Counted from the first letter of the stretch, positions 27,315 to 36,490 are shown. The stretch: DNA of 64,000 nucleotides from Variovorax sp. V93 (GCF_041154485.1 NZ_AP028670.1:62001-126000), one strand, 5' to 3'. Notes: generated by a model from the sequence alone, not told the origin. Numbers and translations: made by a program.

Positions 27315-28190
27315 CTATTTGCCCGCACGCTGGCGCAGTTCTTCGGTCGTCTCGCCGGGTCCTATGGCACTCCACCCAGGTGGCATCACAACATGGGCCA
27401 GTTTGGCCTTGAAGCCACGCGCCGCAACGACATCTCTCACCAGCGAAAGCCACTGATCAAATTCCACCCGGAAGGGGTTGTAGCTGGTTTGAGGTTTGAC
27501 CAAACCGTAGCGGCAGGGAGTGTCTGCGCGCTCCGCAATATAGGTACCGAACAGACGGTCAAACACAATCAACACACCGCCGTAGTTCCCATCCAGATAC
27601 TCCAGGTTGGCGGCGTGATGCACGCGGTGGCTGGAGGGTGTATTGAGCACGTATTCCAGCCAGCCCAGTTTGGGAATCCACGCGGCGTGGATCCAGAATT
27701 GGTAGGCCAGATTCAGCGCCAAGGTCGCCAACACCAGTTGCGGGTGAAATCCCAGCCAGACCAAAGGCACGAAAAAGACCACGCTGCCGGTGAGCTTGCC
27801 CACCATGGAAACGCGGTAGGCGGCTGCCAGGGTCAATTGGTTGGGTGTGTGGTGCACCGAGTGGTTGGCCCAAAACCAGCGCACACGGTGCGAGGCGCGG
27901 TGGTACCAGTAGTAGCAAAACTCCTGACCCAGGAACAACACGGCGATCGCCTGCCACGAATCGATCGTGACAGTGGTCAAGCGATGAGCCCACGCCCAAT
28001 CGAAAACGGGGGCGGCCAGGGAGAACGGAATCGCAATGGCGAACACATGGCGCGCCACCACATTGGTCAGAGAAACGCCCAGGGCTTTCCAGTCGTAGCC
28101 TTGCCTGCGCGCCAGAACGGCGGCTTCCAGCAGCGAGGCCAGCACAAGAATGGGGAGCACCACCAGGACCAGGAATTTGTTCATGCTCAT
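27315..28190 (-). CDS. Sterol desaturase / fatty acid hydroxylase-family membrane protein
   Basis: A 291-residue diiron membrane enzyme of the fatty-acid hydroxylase superfamily. The histidine boxes are HRASHR, HSVHHT and HRVHHAAN, which bind two irons. Four or so hydrophobic segments surround them. Members hydroxylate or desaturate lipids, and the substrate here is unknown. The gene starts 3 bases after the MarR stop with GGAGTAGGCC before the ATG. The pair is therefore an operon driven by the promoter at 28719-28748. Confidence 0.9.
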   Translation of the reverse strand: MSMNKFLVLVVLPILVLASLLEAAVLARRQGYDWKALGVSLTNVVARHVFAIAIPFSLAAPVFDWAWAHRLTTVTIDSWQAIAVLFLGQEFCYYWYHRASHRVRWFWANHSVHHTPNQLTLAAAYRVSMVGKLTGSVVFFVPLVWLGFHPQLVLATLALNLAYQFWIHAAWIPKLGWLEYVLNTPSSHRVHHAANLEYLDGNYGGVLIVFDRLFGTYIAERADTPCRYGLVKPQTSYNPFRVEFDQWLSLVRDVVAARGFKAKLAHVVMPPGWSAIGPGETTEELRQRAGK

Positions 28191-28193
28191 GGC

Positions 28194-28697
28194 CTACTCC
28201 TGATCGGTTTGCCGTGCGTTGGCAGCGGTTGGGTCGGCAGCAACTGTCGGAAGAGCCTGTGCAATCCGCTCCAGCAGTACGCAAGCACTTTGCAACTGCG
28301 CGCACTCCGTGGACGTCAGTTCGGAGGCAATGACCTGTGCCAGTGAAATCTCCACGCGTTTGGCAGCGCTGCCCAGCAATGTCAAACCCGATCTGGTCAG
28401 CGTGAGTACCGATTGCCGACCGTCGGTGGCATGCGGTTCGCGTTTCACCCAGTTTTCGGCCTCCAATTCAGCCAGCAGACGGGTTAAGGATTGGACCTTG
28501 ACGCCTTCTCGCATGGCTAGTTCAGTAGGTGTCATGGGGCCTGCAAGGCGGAGCTGACCGATCACACTCAATTTGGCCGCGCCAATGCCCTCGGTTTGAA
28601 GCTTGGGCCGCAAGGGGCGTGAGAGCAGGGTGACAGCACGCCGCAGTTGGCTGGCACAAGCCTGGGCGTCATTTCGATTTTTTGCCATGGTTTTCAT
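28194..28697 (-). CDS. MarR-family transcriptional regulator
   Basis: A 167-residue winged-helix repressor. The recognition helix region is LSVIGQLRLAGPMTPTELAMREGVKVQSLTRLLAELEAENWV, and the wing is KREPHATDGRQSVLTLTRSG. It heads the operon with the desaturase-like gene. The palindrome at 28722-28737 sits inside its promoter, which suggests autoregulation. Confidence 0.88.
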   Translation of the reverse strand: MKTMAKNRNDAQACASQLRRAVTLLSRPLRPKLQTEGIGAAKLSVIGQLRLAGPMTPTELAMREGVKVQSLTRLLAELEAENWVKREPHATDGRQSVLTLTRSGLTLLGSAAKRVEISLAQVIASELTSTECAQLQSACVLLERIAQALPTVAADPTAANARQTDQE

Positions 28698-28718
28698 AAG
28701 ACGTTGCTTACTAGATTT

Positions 28719-28748
28719 ATTGTAAGAACAGTCTTACTAAAATGTCAA
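28719..28748 (-). promoter_or_regulatory. Sigma70 promoter with embedded MarR operator
   Basis: On the minus strand TTGACA (28748-28743) and TACAAT (28724-28719) are 18 bases apart. The inverted repeat GTAAG-AACAGT-CTTAC (28722-28737) fills the spacer, and a further CTTAC half-site lies at 28707-28711. This is the expected arrangement for MarR autorepression. Confidence 0.65.
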
Positions 28749-29175
28749 CGCACGGGCCAGCGCCCGATGTCTATCCGGATCAAGCAAAGTGCGGCGACCC
28801 CCCAGCTCAAGCGGGCCGAAGAGAGGGTCTGCGGAGGAGCCATGACGCAGTGGGCTCGGCGGGAGAGATCGAACTGCGGGCCGGCGATGCGACCCGACGC
28901 GGTATCGAGGCAGGCGTGCCCCGTCGTGCGGGCCTCCGGCGCGCGCATGTCGATGCGTCGGTGGTTCCTGTCGATCCTGCATGGGATCGCAAGGCTGCTG
29001 ACATTCGATGGCTTCGCCCGACGCCTCGGGTGACAACGAATGTCACTTCTTGCCGGTGCGTTTCCCTTGCAGCACGTGCAATGCATCCATCGGTTTTACC
29101 GAATTTCTCCGTATCGAGCGATCGGGGCGAGTGGCACGCAGATTGCAGAGTCTCTTCTTTGCACATTCAAGATAG
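28749..29175. other. Intergenic region without a supported gene
   Basis: About 430 bases between divergent genes. Several open frames exist on both strands but none shows a domain or proper start. A small inverted repeat GTGACA-ACGAA-TGTCAC lies at 29030-29046 and could be a regulatory site for the lyase gene. Confidence 0.5.
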
Positions 29176-31398
29176 ATGACACATCCCACGAACGACGACA
29201 AGAGCGCCTCGCTGCTGGATCGCCGCACTTTCTTTATCGGTACTGCAAGTGCTCTGGCACTGGGAACGACGGCTTGCGGTGGAGGAAGCGGGGGCAGCAG
29301 CTTCTCGCCCATGGGTGGCGCCGCCGCGCAGCAGACGCCGCAACAGCAGACATCGGGTGCGGCTCCCGGTGCCGCAGACAACCCTGCAGCCTCGACGCCC
29401 GAGACGACGCCCCCCGCGCCGGAAGCACGCAAGATTGGGCATCCGGGCCTGCTCGTCACGGAGACCGACCTGCAGCGCATCCGTGACAAGCTCGCAGCCA
29501 GCGCGCAGCCGTGGGTCGGTGGCTGGGGCATGCTGCTCAATGGCGGGCGGGCCAACCTCGACACCAGGCCGTTCCCGCTGGCGACGGTGATCCGTGGCGT
29601 GGACGGCCAGAACTTCGGCGTGATGATCGTGGACATGCAGCGCGCGCTCCATCTCGCGCTGCGCTGGAAGATCACGAACGACGAGAACTATGCGAAGAAG
29701 TCGGTGGAGTTCCTCAACGCCTGGTCTTCGACCCTGACCAAGCTGGACGGCAATTCGAACGTCTTCCTCGCCTCGGGGCTCTACGGCTTCCAGTGGGCCA
29801 ACGCCGCAGAGCTGATGCGGACCTATTCCGGATGGGCGAAGGAGGACCTCACCCGCTTTCAGGACATGCTGCTGAAGGTGTTCTATCCGTTGTGCCACGA
29901 CTTCCTGGTCAACCACAACGGCACGGAGACAAGAAAGGTCACCCACTACTGGGCCAACTGGGACCTGTGCAACATCTGCTCCGTCTACGCGATCGGCGTG
30001 TTCTGCGACCGGCCCGATCTGACCGCCGAGGCGATCAGCTACTACAAGACCGGCCGGGGCAACGGCGCGGGCGCCAACAACGTCTACTACGTGCATCCCG
30101 GTTATCTGGGGCAATGGCAGGAAAGCCATCGCGACCAGGGCCATTCGACCCTTGGCATCTCCCTGGCCGGCGCACTGTGCGAGATGGCCTGGAACCAGGG
30201 CGAGGATCTCTACGGATACTGGAACAACCGGCTGCTGGCCGGCGCGGAGTACGTCGCCAAGACGAACCTGGCGGACGCCAGCGGCAACGCCCTGTTCACG
30301 ATGCCGTTCGCCCCTTACACGGGCGTCTTCGGAACGGGCACCCAGGCGGCGGGCACGGGCAGCCTGCGGCCTTGCTGGGAACTCATCTACAACCACTACG
30401 TGAACCGCAAGGGCCTCTCGGCACCGTGGACCAAGGCAGTCGTCGACAAGGTACGGCCGGAGCGAGCCGATGGCGGCGACCAGCCGGGGCTGGGCACGCT
30501 GCTCTATGCGCGCGATCCGGTCCCCGCCGCAAAGCCCAGCGGACTGAGTGCATTGCTCAACGATGGAAAGGTGCAGCTGTCCTGGTGGGGCAGCGCAGGC
30601 GCCTCCCACTACCTCGTGCAGCGAGCGGCTTCGCCCGACGGTCTGTTCACGACCCTTTCGACAGTCACCGACCCGCGCACCTACACCGATGCCCCGGCCC
30701 AGGGCACCTGGTACTACCGGATCGACGCCGTGACCGACACGGGCCAACTCGCCGGCGCGGACACCCTGCGCGTGGCCGTGCCCGGCGAGCTGTGGCTGCA
30801 CCTGCCGCTCAACGGCGATGCCAACGATGCCAGCGGCCACGGCCTGCATGCACAGTTGAAGGGCGGCACGAGCTGGGGCGAAGGACGCGCCGGCGGAAGT
30901 GCTTTGCAGCTCGACGGCCGCAGCGGTCACGTTGCGCTGCCCGACGGGGCCGTGTCGGCCCTGGGCGATTTCACGATCGCGGTGTGGGTCTATTGGGATG
31001 CGACAGCCGTCAATACGCGCATCTTCGACTTCGGCTCCAACGACGTGGCCTACATGTCGCTGATCCCGCGCGATGGCAAGGACCAGCTGCGTTTCTCGGC
31101 CTCGCGCAATCAGTTCTGGAACGAGGAGTCTGTGACCGCCGGCCTGCTGCCCACGGGGCGTTGGGTGCACGTGGCGTTCACGCTCTCGGGCACCGTGGGC
31201 ACGCTCTACATGGATGGCGCGCAGGTCGCCACCGGGAACGGCATCTGGATCAATCCCTTCCAGCTGGGCCGCACCACGCAGACCTGGTTGGGCCGTTCGC
31301 AGTACGGCGGCGATCCGTTCTTCAAGGGCCGCATGCAGGACTTCCGCATCTACGGCGGTGCGCAGGACGCGGCCTTCATCGCGAACCTCGCGCGCTGA
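29176..31398 (+). CDS. Secreted lipoprotein with alginate-lyase-like domain and C-terminal LamG-like domain
   Basis: A 740-residue exported protein. LDRRTFFIGTASALALGTTACGGG is a Tat signal ending in a lipobox. A Ser/Ala/Pro/Gln-rich linker (about 35-85) follows. Residues ~85-415 form an alpha/alpha-barrel like the alginate lyase family (THYWANWDLCNICSVYAIG; ESHRDQGHSTLGISLAGALCEMAWNQGEDLYGY). A fibronectin-like stretch (about 450-530) and a concanavalin-like LamG domain (about 535-740, LHLPLNGDANDASGHG) complete it. It probably degrades a polyuronate or exopolysaccharide at the cell surface. It is followed by a second lipoprotein in the same direction. Confidence 0.85.
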   Translation: MTHPTNDDKSASLLDRRTFFIGTASALALGTTACGGGSGGSSFSPMGGAAAQQTPQQQTSGAAPGAADNPAASTPETTPPAPEARKIGHPGLLVTETDLQRIRDKLAASAQPWVGGWGMLLNGGRANLDTRPFPLATVIRGVDGQNFGVMIVDMQRALHLALRWKITNDENYAKKSVEFLNAWSSTLTKLDGNSNVFLASGLYGFQWANAAELMRTYSGWAKEDLTRFQDMLLKVFYPLCHDFLVNHNGTETRKVTHYWANWDLCNICSVYAIGVFCDRPDLTAEAISYYKTGRGNGAGANNVYYVHPGYLGQWQESHRDQGHSTLGISLAGALCEMAWNQGEDLYGYWNNRLLAGAEYVAKTNLADASGNALFTMPFAPYTGVFGTGTQAAGTGSLRPCWELIYNHYVNRKGLSAPWTKAVVDKVRPERADGGDQPGLGTLLYARDPVPAAKPSGLSALLNDGKVQLSWWGSAGASHYLVQRAASPDGLFTTLSTVTDPRTYTDAPAQGTWYYRIDAVTDTGQLAGADTLRVAVPGELWLHLPLNGDANDASGHGLHAQLKGGTSWGEGRAGGSALQLDGRSGHVALPDGAVSALGDFTIAVWVYWDATAVNTRIFDFGSNDVAYMSLIPRDGKDQLRFSASRNQFWNEESVTAGLLPTGRWVHVAFTLSGTVGTLYMDGAQVATGNGIWINPFQLGRTTQTWLGRSQYGGDPFFKGRMQDFRIYGGAQDAAFIANLAR

Positions 31399-31504
31399 CG
31401 GCCGACGGATAGCTGCGCGGCGCAGCCGACCCTGACCTTCAACCGACCCGCGTGCGCCTTCCAGGACGCGCCGGGGCTTTCCTCGATCCAAACAGACTTT
31501 TCTC

Positions 31505-32809
31505 ATGAACTTTGCTTCTCGACGATGCGTTTCCGCACTGATGACTTCGCTGCTGCTTTTCGGCTGCGGCGGAGGAGGAGGTGGGGGCGGCGGTGGGGCC
31601 GGCGTTGCGCTGGTGGGGAGCCCGACCGGCCAGTCCGGCAGCGGCGCTTCCTCCAATGCCGGCCCGAGCAGTGGCGGCCAAGGCACCGGCGGCGCTTCGG
31701 GTGGTGGTGATGTTCAAGGCGGCGGTGGCATCCAGGGCGGGGGCGACACCGCGCCCCTCATGGCCACGGTCGCCTTGGCCAGCAGGCTCGGCAAGCCCGC
31801 CCGGGTGCTGGTCGGCCTGGGCGCCACTTCCATCGACGACATGAAGAGCCAGGACATCCAACCCGACATCGTCGAGCGCTATCTGGTGGGTGTCGGGCCG
31901 GGTTCCTGGCCCACGTGGAACAGTCCCGATGGGGCCTACGTCACCTTCACCGCGCAGGCCGCCCAGGCCTACGGTGCGGTTCCCATGTTCACGCTCTACC
32001 AGATGACGGCGAACGGCGAGGGCAACCTGAGCGGCATCAGCGACAAGACCTTCATGGACAAGTACTGGGGCCAGGTCCGGTTGATGTACCAGCGCATTGC
32101 GGACCTGGGCACGCCCGTTCTGATCAATCTGGAGCCGGACTTCTGGGGATTCGCCGCGTCGCAGGCACCCGGTCGCGATCTGACGAAGATGGCCGCTGCC
32201 GTGAGCGGCCAGCCGGAATGCAGCACACTGCCGAACACCGTCGCGGGCCTCGGCCAGTGTTTCGTTCAGATGGGCAGGAAGGTCGCGCCCAAGGCGCTGC
32301 TCGGGTTCCCTCCTGCCTTCTGGAACGGCACCCCTGCGGAGATCGCTGCTCAGATGCGCACGGCCGGCGCGAATCAGGCCGACTTCATCGTCGCCCAGAC
32401 CAGCGACCGCGACGCGGGCTGCAGGGAAGCTGCATCGCGGCCTGCCGAATGCCAGAACGGAAGCGCTCCGTTCTACTGGGACGCGAGCAACAAGACCAGC
32501 CCGAACTTCCACGATTCGCAGAAGCAGTATTCGGACTACCGCGCGGCGCTGGGCAACGGCCTGCCGATCCTGTGGTGGCAGACCCCGATGGGCGTGCCTT
32601 CCGACACGCCCGGCGGCACCGACCAGCACTACCGCGACAACCACGTCGACTACATGCTGCGCAACACGCAGGAGTACGGCGACATGCAAACCTTCGCGAT
32701 CGTCTTCAGCGCAGGCGGCAGCCACCAGACCTCCATTGCCACGGATGGCGGCCAGTTCGCGCGGCTGTCGGCACAGTACCTCGCGCGCGGCGGCGCCGCA
32801 CTGAAGTAG
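31505..32809 (+). CDS. Glycine-rich lipoprotein, uncharacterised, possible polysaccharide-active protein
   Basis: A 434-residue protein with a lipobox (SLLLFGCGGG) followed by a Gly/Ser linker of ~70 residues. The remaining ~360 residues resemble a TIM-barrel glycosidase by texture (VGLGATSIDDM, PMFTLYQMTANGEGNLSG, PVLINLEPDFWGF, LPILWWQTPMG), but I do not recognise a family. The acidic residue in NLEPDFWG and the tryptophan-rich strands are compatible with sugar binding. It lies 106 bases after the alginate-lyase-like gene and may work on the same polymer. The function stays open. Confidence 0.75.
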   Translation: MNFASRRCVSALMTSLLLFGCGGGGGGGGGGAGVALVGSPTGQSGSGASSNAGPSSGGQGTGGASGGGDVQGGGGIQGGGDTAPLMATVALASRLGKPARVLVGLGATSIDDMKSQDIQPDIVERYLVGVGPGSWPTWNSPDGAYVTFTAQAAQAYGAVPMFTLYQMTANGEGNLSGISDKTFMDKYWGQVRLMYQRIADLGTPVLINLEPDFWGFAASQAPGRDLTKMAAAVSGQPECSTLPNTVAGLGQCFVQMGRKVAPKALLGFPPAFWNGTPAEIAAQMRTAGANQADFIVAQTSDRDAGCREAASRPAECQNGSAPFYWDASNKTSPNFHDSQKQYSDYRAALGNGLPILWWQTPMGVPSDTPGGTDQHYRDNHVDYMLRNTQEYGDMQTFAIVFSAGGSHQTSIATDGGQFARLSAQYLARGGAALK

Positions 32810-32825
32810 CGGCCTGCTGTCTTCG

Positions 32826-33077
32826 CTACCGCGCGGTGGCCCCGCCATCGACCGGGATGATCGCGCCGGTCATGCAGCTGGATGCGGGCGAGGCCAGCAG
32901 CAGCGCCGGTCCCTTGACCCCGTCGACCTGGGCCACCCGGCCCAGGGGGATGTGGGTGCGCATCGGCTCGGCTGACTCCGGAACGTGCTGTCGGCCGCTG
33001 TTGATGTTCGCGGCGAAGGGGCCGGGCGCAATGGCGTTCACCAGCACGTTGTGGGGCGCCAGCTCGATGGCGGCATC
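32826..33077 (-). pseudogene. SDR gene, C-terminal fragment cut off by mobile DNA
   Basis: About 84 codons of an SDR C-terminus: AAIELAPHNVLVNAIAPGPFAANIN and the closing block CMTGAIIPVDGGATAR. The Rossmann N-terminal half and the YxxxK are missing. Homology stops at about 33077, where an IS end begins. This marks the left edge of the foreign block. Confidence 0.85.
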
Positions 33078-33118
33078 TCTACCTAGCCAAAATGGGACAT
33101 TACTAATCGGCCGCTACA
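33078..33118 (-). mobile_element. Terminal remnant of an ISNCY-type element
   Basis: Read on the minus strand from 33118 this starts TGTAGCGGCCGATTAGTAAT. It closely matches TGTAGCGGCTGAATAGTAAT at 35294 on the plus strand. About 40 bases of one end remain, and the interior was lost at the SDR junction. Confidence 0.7.
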
Positions 33119-33671
33119 TCTGCGAAAGATGCAATGTATCTTATGTTAAATAATATACTGGACGGCTTACCATTAGGGGTTCCATGTGGTTCTAGTAATT
33201 CCTTTGACACTCTCCAATTAATTCCTTTGACACCATCGACTCACGCGCTGCTTTCTGGAGAAGTTGGGTTGCCAAGTTTTGCGGGAGACGCGGATGATTT
33301 CCGCATGGGCCAACTTGGGAGGTATGCCGGCATTACTTTCTGACAGCGACTGCTGGCATGCAAACCAAGAGGCCCAGTCGATGCGCGTGCGGCAAGAAAT
33401 CGCGCAAGGCCTCGACGCCGATCGGCAAGTTTGGCAGCAACTCGACACCTTTTGTCCTGTTGCGGGGCTTCGCCACGCGGGTAACACTGCCGCACTCCCG
33501 AATTCAGCGACACAGGCCAATGGCCCGAACATCTCCGGAAACAGGATGGGCACGAATGCCAAGCTGCTAAGCAAGCATTCGCGTAAAGCATCAAAAGAAT
33601 CTCGGCGCGAAAATCTCTCGACGTCAAATCCGCAATGAATTAAACATAATCATTCTTGTATCGCACAAATT
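33119..33671. other. Non-coding, lower-GC remnant DNA
   Basis: No supported gene. The 5' part is AT-rich (tatcttatgttaaataatat). A direct repeat TAATTCCTTTGACAC occurs at 33196-33210 and 33219-33233. Such spaced repeats are typical of subterminal transposase-binding sites, so this may be a scar of a further element. The rest has mixed composition with only short frames. Confidence 0.5.
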
Positions 33672-35288
33672 TGTGGGAGCAAAGTTGTAATGTCGCATTC
33701 CAGCAAAGTTGAAATGTCGCAAAGTTGGCTGCCCCGAGCTCCGAGGCATGGCCATGGCGACACCTGCTGCGACGATCACTATGACGATGCGCGAAGCCGA
33801 TCGGCTCAAGACTATTCAGGCGGTGGTCGACCGGATGCTGCGGGTCGGCCAGGCCGCGCAGCGGCTTGGCATGAGCCGAAGGCAGATCGAGCGGCTGGTG
33901 AGCCGCTACCTGGACGACGGGCCCTCCGGCCTGGTCTCACGCAAGCGCGGGCGTCCCAGCAGTAACCAGCTGGCCGCAGGGATTGCCGAGCGCGCCGTCG
34001 AGCTCATTCGCGAGCGCTACGGCGACTTCGGCCCGACACTGGCCGCCGAGAAGCTGAAGGAATGTCATGGCGTCGTACTCAGCAAGGAAACCGTGCGAGC
34101 GCTGATGACGGCGGCCGGCCTGTGGACGCCCCGCAAGCAGCGCGCGGCCAAGATCCACCAGCCTCGCAACCGCCGGGCGTGCGTCGGCGAGCTGATCCAG
34201 ATCGACGGCAGCGATCATGAGTGGTTCGAAGAGCGTGATGTGCGCTGCACATTGCTGGTGTTCATCGACGACGCCACGAGCCGGCTGATGCAGCTGCACT
34301 TCGTGCCGACCGAGTCGGCCTTCGCGTACTTCGAAGCCACGCGGGCCTACCTCGAGCAGCATGGCAAGCCGGTGGCGTTCTACAGTGACAAGGCCACCAT
34401 CTTCCGTTCAGCGCGCGACTCGACCGACTTCGGTCGCGGCACGACGCAATACGGCCGTGCACTGTTCGAGCTGAACATCGACATCATGTGTGCCAACACG
34501 AGCCAGGCCAAGGGTCGCGTGGAACGCGCTAACCTGACCCTGCAGGACCGTCTGGTCAAGGAGCTGCGCCTGCGCGGGATCAGCACGCGCGAGGCAGCGA
34601 ATGCGTTTGCGCCGCACTTCATCGCTGACTTCAACGCCCGGTTTGCGAAGCCGGCCAAACGGGACTTCGATGCGCACAGGCCGGTGCGTGACGATGAAGA
34701 TCTGGATCTGCTGTTCACTTGGCGGCTGCAGCGCAAGGTGTCGCTGTCGCTCACGCTGCAACACGACCGAATCATCTATCTGCTCAAGGACTCGCCGGCC
34801 AACCGCAAGCTGATCCATCGGTACATCGATGTCTATGAGTACCCGGATGGGCGCATCGAGCTGCGAGCCGACGGAGTCAACCTGGTCTATGAGCGCTATG
34901 ACCGATTGCCGCAGGTCGACACCGCCGCCATCGTCGAGAACAAGCGCCTGGGCCATGCTCTGCAGGCTGCGCTGGTGATCCAGGCGCAGCGTGACGATCG
35001 AAGGAAGTCCAGTACGCCCTCGCGCACGAATCAGGGGCAGGCGCCCTACTCCACCAAGGCTTTGCCAGGGACCAAACGGTCCAGGCAGTTCACGTCACAG
35101 GACCTCGACGAAGCGGTCAGAGCGGTCTGCCGAGCCCCCAACAAAACAACCGTGTTGGCCTCCGGCTGAAAGGCACTGTGCAGGCTCAAAGGCAAGGCAG
35201 TCACGGCGTTCGCCGGGCTCCATCCAAAACGAAGAAATGCGACATTTCTACTTGGCTAGAACTACGACATTTGAACTTGGCGTTGACA
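33672..35288 (+). mobile_element. Complete ISNCY-type insertion sequence with 5-bp target duplication
   Basis: The ends are imperfect inverted repeats. The left end begins TGTGGGAGCAAAGTTG. The right end read inward begins TGTCAACGCCAAGTTC. Each end holds two copies of AATGTCG(C/T)A, as expected for transposase-binding sites. Both sides are flanked by AAATT (33667-33671 and 35289-35293), a 5-base target duplication. The element lies directly against the end of a second, truncated element at 35294. Confidence 0.75.
33754..35169 (+). CDS. ISNCY-family DDE transposase
   Basis: A 471-residue transposase. An N-terminal helix-turn-helix (VGQAAQRLGMSRRQIERLVSRYLDDG) precedes a catalytic rve-like core with IDGSDHEWF (first Asp), VFIDDATSRL, FYSDKATIF (second Asp) and KGRVERANLTLQDRLVKELR (Glu). 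The frame is open from 33709, but the start at 33754 is preferred because the neighbouring truncated copy has the same MATP opening. It looks intact. Confidence 0.88.
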   Translation: MATPAATITMTMREADRLKTIQAVVDRMLRVGQAAQRLGMSRRQIERLVSRYLDDGPSGLVSRKRGRPSSNQLAAGIAERAVELIRERYGDFGPTLAAEKLKECHGVVLSKETVRALMTAAGLWTPRKQRAAKIHQPRNRRACVGELIQIDGSDHEWFEERDVRCTLLVFIDDATSRLMQLHFVPTESAFAYFEATRAYLEQHGKPVAFYSDKATIFRSARDSTDFGRGTTQYGRALFELNIDIMCANTSQAKGRVERANLTLQDRLVKELRLRGISTREAANAFAPHFIADFNARFAKPAKRDFDAHRPVRDDEDLDLLFTWRLQRKVSLSLTLQHDRIIYLLKDSPANRKLIHRYIDVYEYPDGRIELRADGVNLVYERYDRLPQVDTAAIVENKRLGHALQAALVIQAQRDDRRKSSTPSRTNQGQAPYSTKALPGTKRSRQFTSQDLDEAVRAVCRAPNKTTVLASG

Positions 35289-35293
35289 AAATT

Positions 35294-35476
35294 TGTAGCG
35301 GCTGAATAGTAATGTCGCGTTTGGCCCGAAATATCGCATTGTTGCTCCGGTCCAGCTCCTGGAGCCGAGGCACAGCGATGGCAACACCGGTGGCAACTAC
35401 TATCACCATGTCGATGCGTGAAGCCGATCGCCCCAAGACCATCCAGGCCGTCGTCGACCGGACGGCGCGTGTAGGC
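35294..35476 (+). pseudogene. Left-end fragment of a second ISNCY-type element with truncated transposase
   Basis: It begins with TGTAGCGGCTG and the AATGTCGCG repeat. At 35378 it encodes MATPVATTITMSMREADR, PKTIQAVVDRTARVG, closely matching the first residues of the intact transposase. Similarity ends near 35476, just before the stop codon of the WYL gene on the other strand. The remainder of the element is absent. Confidence 0.8.
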
Positions 35477-35491
35477 CACTCCCGCGCGCAA

Positions 35492-36391
35492 CTACTTTGA
35501 CTTCGGATCGCGATACCCGGGTGCGAGGAAAGCAGACTCGGAGCCGTAGAGCGCAAAGGGGTCTCGCAACCACAAGGCGAACTCACGACCACGCAGATTG
35601 TGGTCTGGCGAGCAGTCAACGTGCCACTGCTGCAGCATGTAGCCGGCGTTCGCGGCCCGAACGCGCACCTTGAGCACACCGTCCTCCATCGGGTAGTCCA
35701 TGAGGACCACGTCCCTGCTCTCGAAGTCCGGATGTGGAACCAGCTCGAGTTCAATGATGCGACTCCACTGAAGGTCGCTCTGCGCACTCTCTTCATCACG
35801 AACAGGCGAGTCTTCCAGAACTTGAGGCTCCAACATGCGCGTCAAGACGAAGTCTCGAAACTCTTCGCTCTTGCGGTCATAAACACGCGCGTGCCACCGT
35901 GTGCCGATATTCACTAGGGCAAGGGGCACAACCTCTCGCTCGCTGAGCCCACTGGACTTGGACCGGTATTTAAGTTTCACGGCCTTTCGACGATTGATGG
36001 CGCGTGTAATGGGCGCCAAGACGCTCACCGAAGGTAGGCTCAACGCATTCGGGAATTCACAAGGCACTAGCGGCCGACCCGCGCTATGCACCCCGTCTCC
36101 GAAGCCCTCGGACAGCGTGACTAGGACTCGGCCGGGACTGTGCGCAAAAAGCGGTTGGAAGTTCGCAGAAGGCAAGTAGAGCTTGCTGGTGCCATCGAAG
36201 TCCAGGTTCTCGGGCGCTAGGCTGCGGTACATCGCGATGTCGCGCGTAGCACCCGCCGGCCCGGTTTGGAACCGTTCCGTGAGGTCTGAGCGCTTTAGCT
36301 CCCCCAGGAAGTACACCCGGAAATCGATGTACGCGAGCCTCTCGGCTTGTGAAAGAGGCATGTCCGGAAGCGCTTGTGAATGGGTATGCAC
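35492..36391 (-). CDS. WYL-domain transcriptional regulator (BrxR/CapW-like)
   Basis: A 299-residue protein. An N-terminal winged-helix part (SQAERLAYIDFRVYFLGELKRSDLTERF) is followed by a central WYL domain (INRRKAVKLKYRS; REVVPLALVNIGTRWHARVYDRKSEEFRDFVLTRM) and a C-terminal dimerisation extension. The length and order match the BrxR/CapW group of repressors that guard phage-defence operons. The start is GTG 36391; ATG 36361 is an alternative. It is divergent from the operon at 36491, with about 100 bases between them, and is its likely regulator. Its sensed ligand is unknown. Confidence 0.88.
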   Translation of the reverse strand: MHTHSQALPDMPLSQAERLAYIDFRVYFLGELKRSDLTERFQTGPAGATRDIAMYRSLAPENLDFDGTSKLYLPSANFQPLFAHSPGRVLVTLSEGFGDGVHSAGRPLVPCEFPNALSLPSVSVLAPITRAINRRKAVKLKYRSKSSGLSEREVVPLALVNIGTRWHARVYDRKSEEFRDFVLTRMLEPQVLEDSPVRDEESAQSDLQWSRIIELELVPHPDFESRDVVLMDYPMEDGVLKVRVRAANAGYMLQQWHVDCSPDHNLRGREFALWLRDPFALYGSESAFLAPGYRDPKSK

Positions 36392-36430
36392 CTCATCATT
36401 ATAGCCCTGTTACAACTTCATAAAGAGCAC

Positions 36431-36459
36431 TTGTGATACTCATTTTGATTATGTATGCT
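36431..36459 (+). promoter_or_regulatory. Promoter of the ubiquitin-like operon
   Basis: TTGTGA (36431-36436) and TATGCT (36454-36459) are 17 bases apart, 31 bases before the first start codon. The AT-rich spacer stands out from its surroundings and would be the site of action of the divergent WYL regulator. Confidence 0.45.
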
Positions 36460-36490
36460 CCGCACATCGAAACTCTGCAGGAACTCAGTC

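Noticed and set aside
28742..29179. Possible small gene between the MarR promoter and the lyase gene
   Set aside because: No ribosome-binding site, atypical residues, overlaps the MarR promoter and the lyase start.
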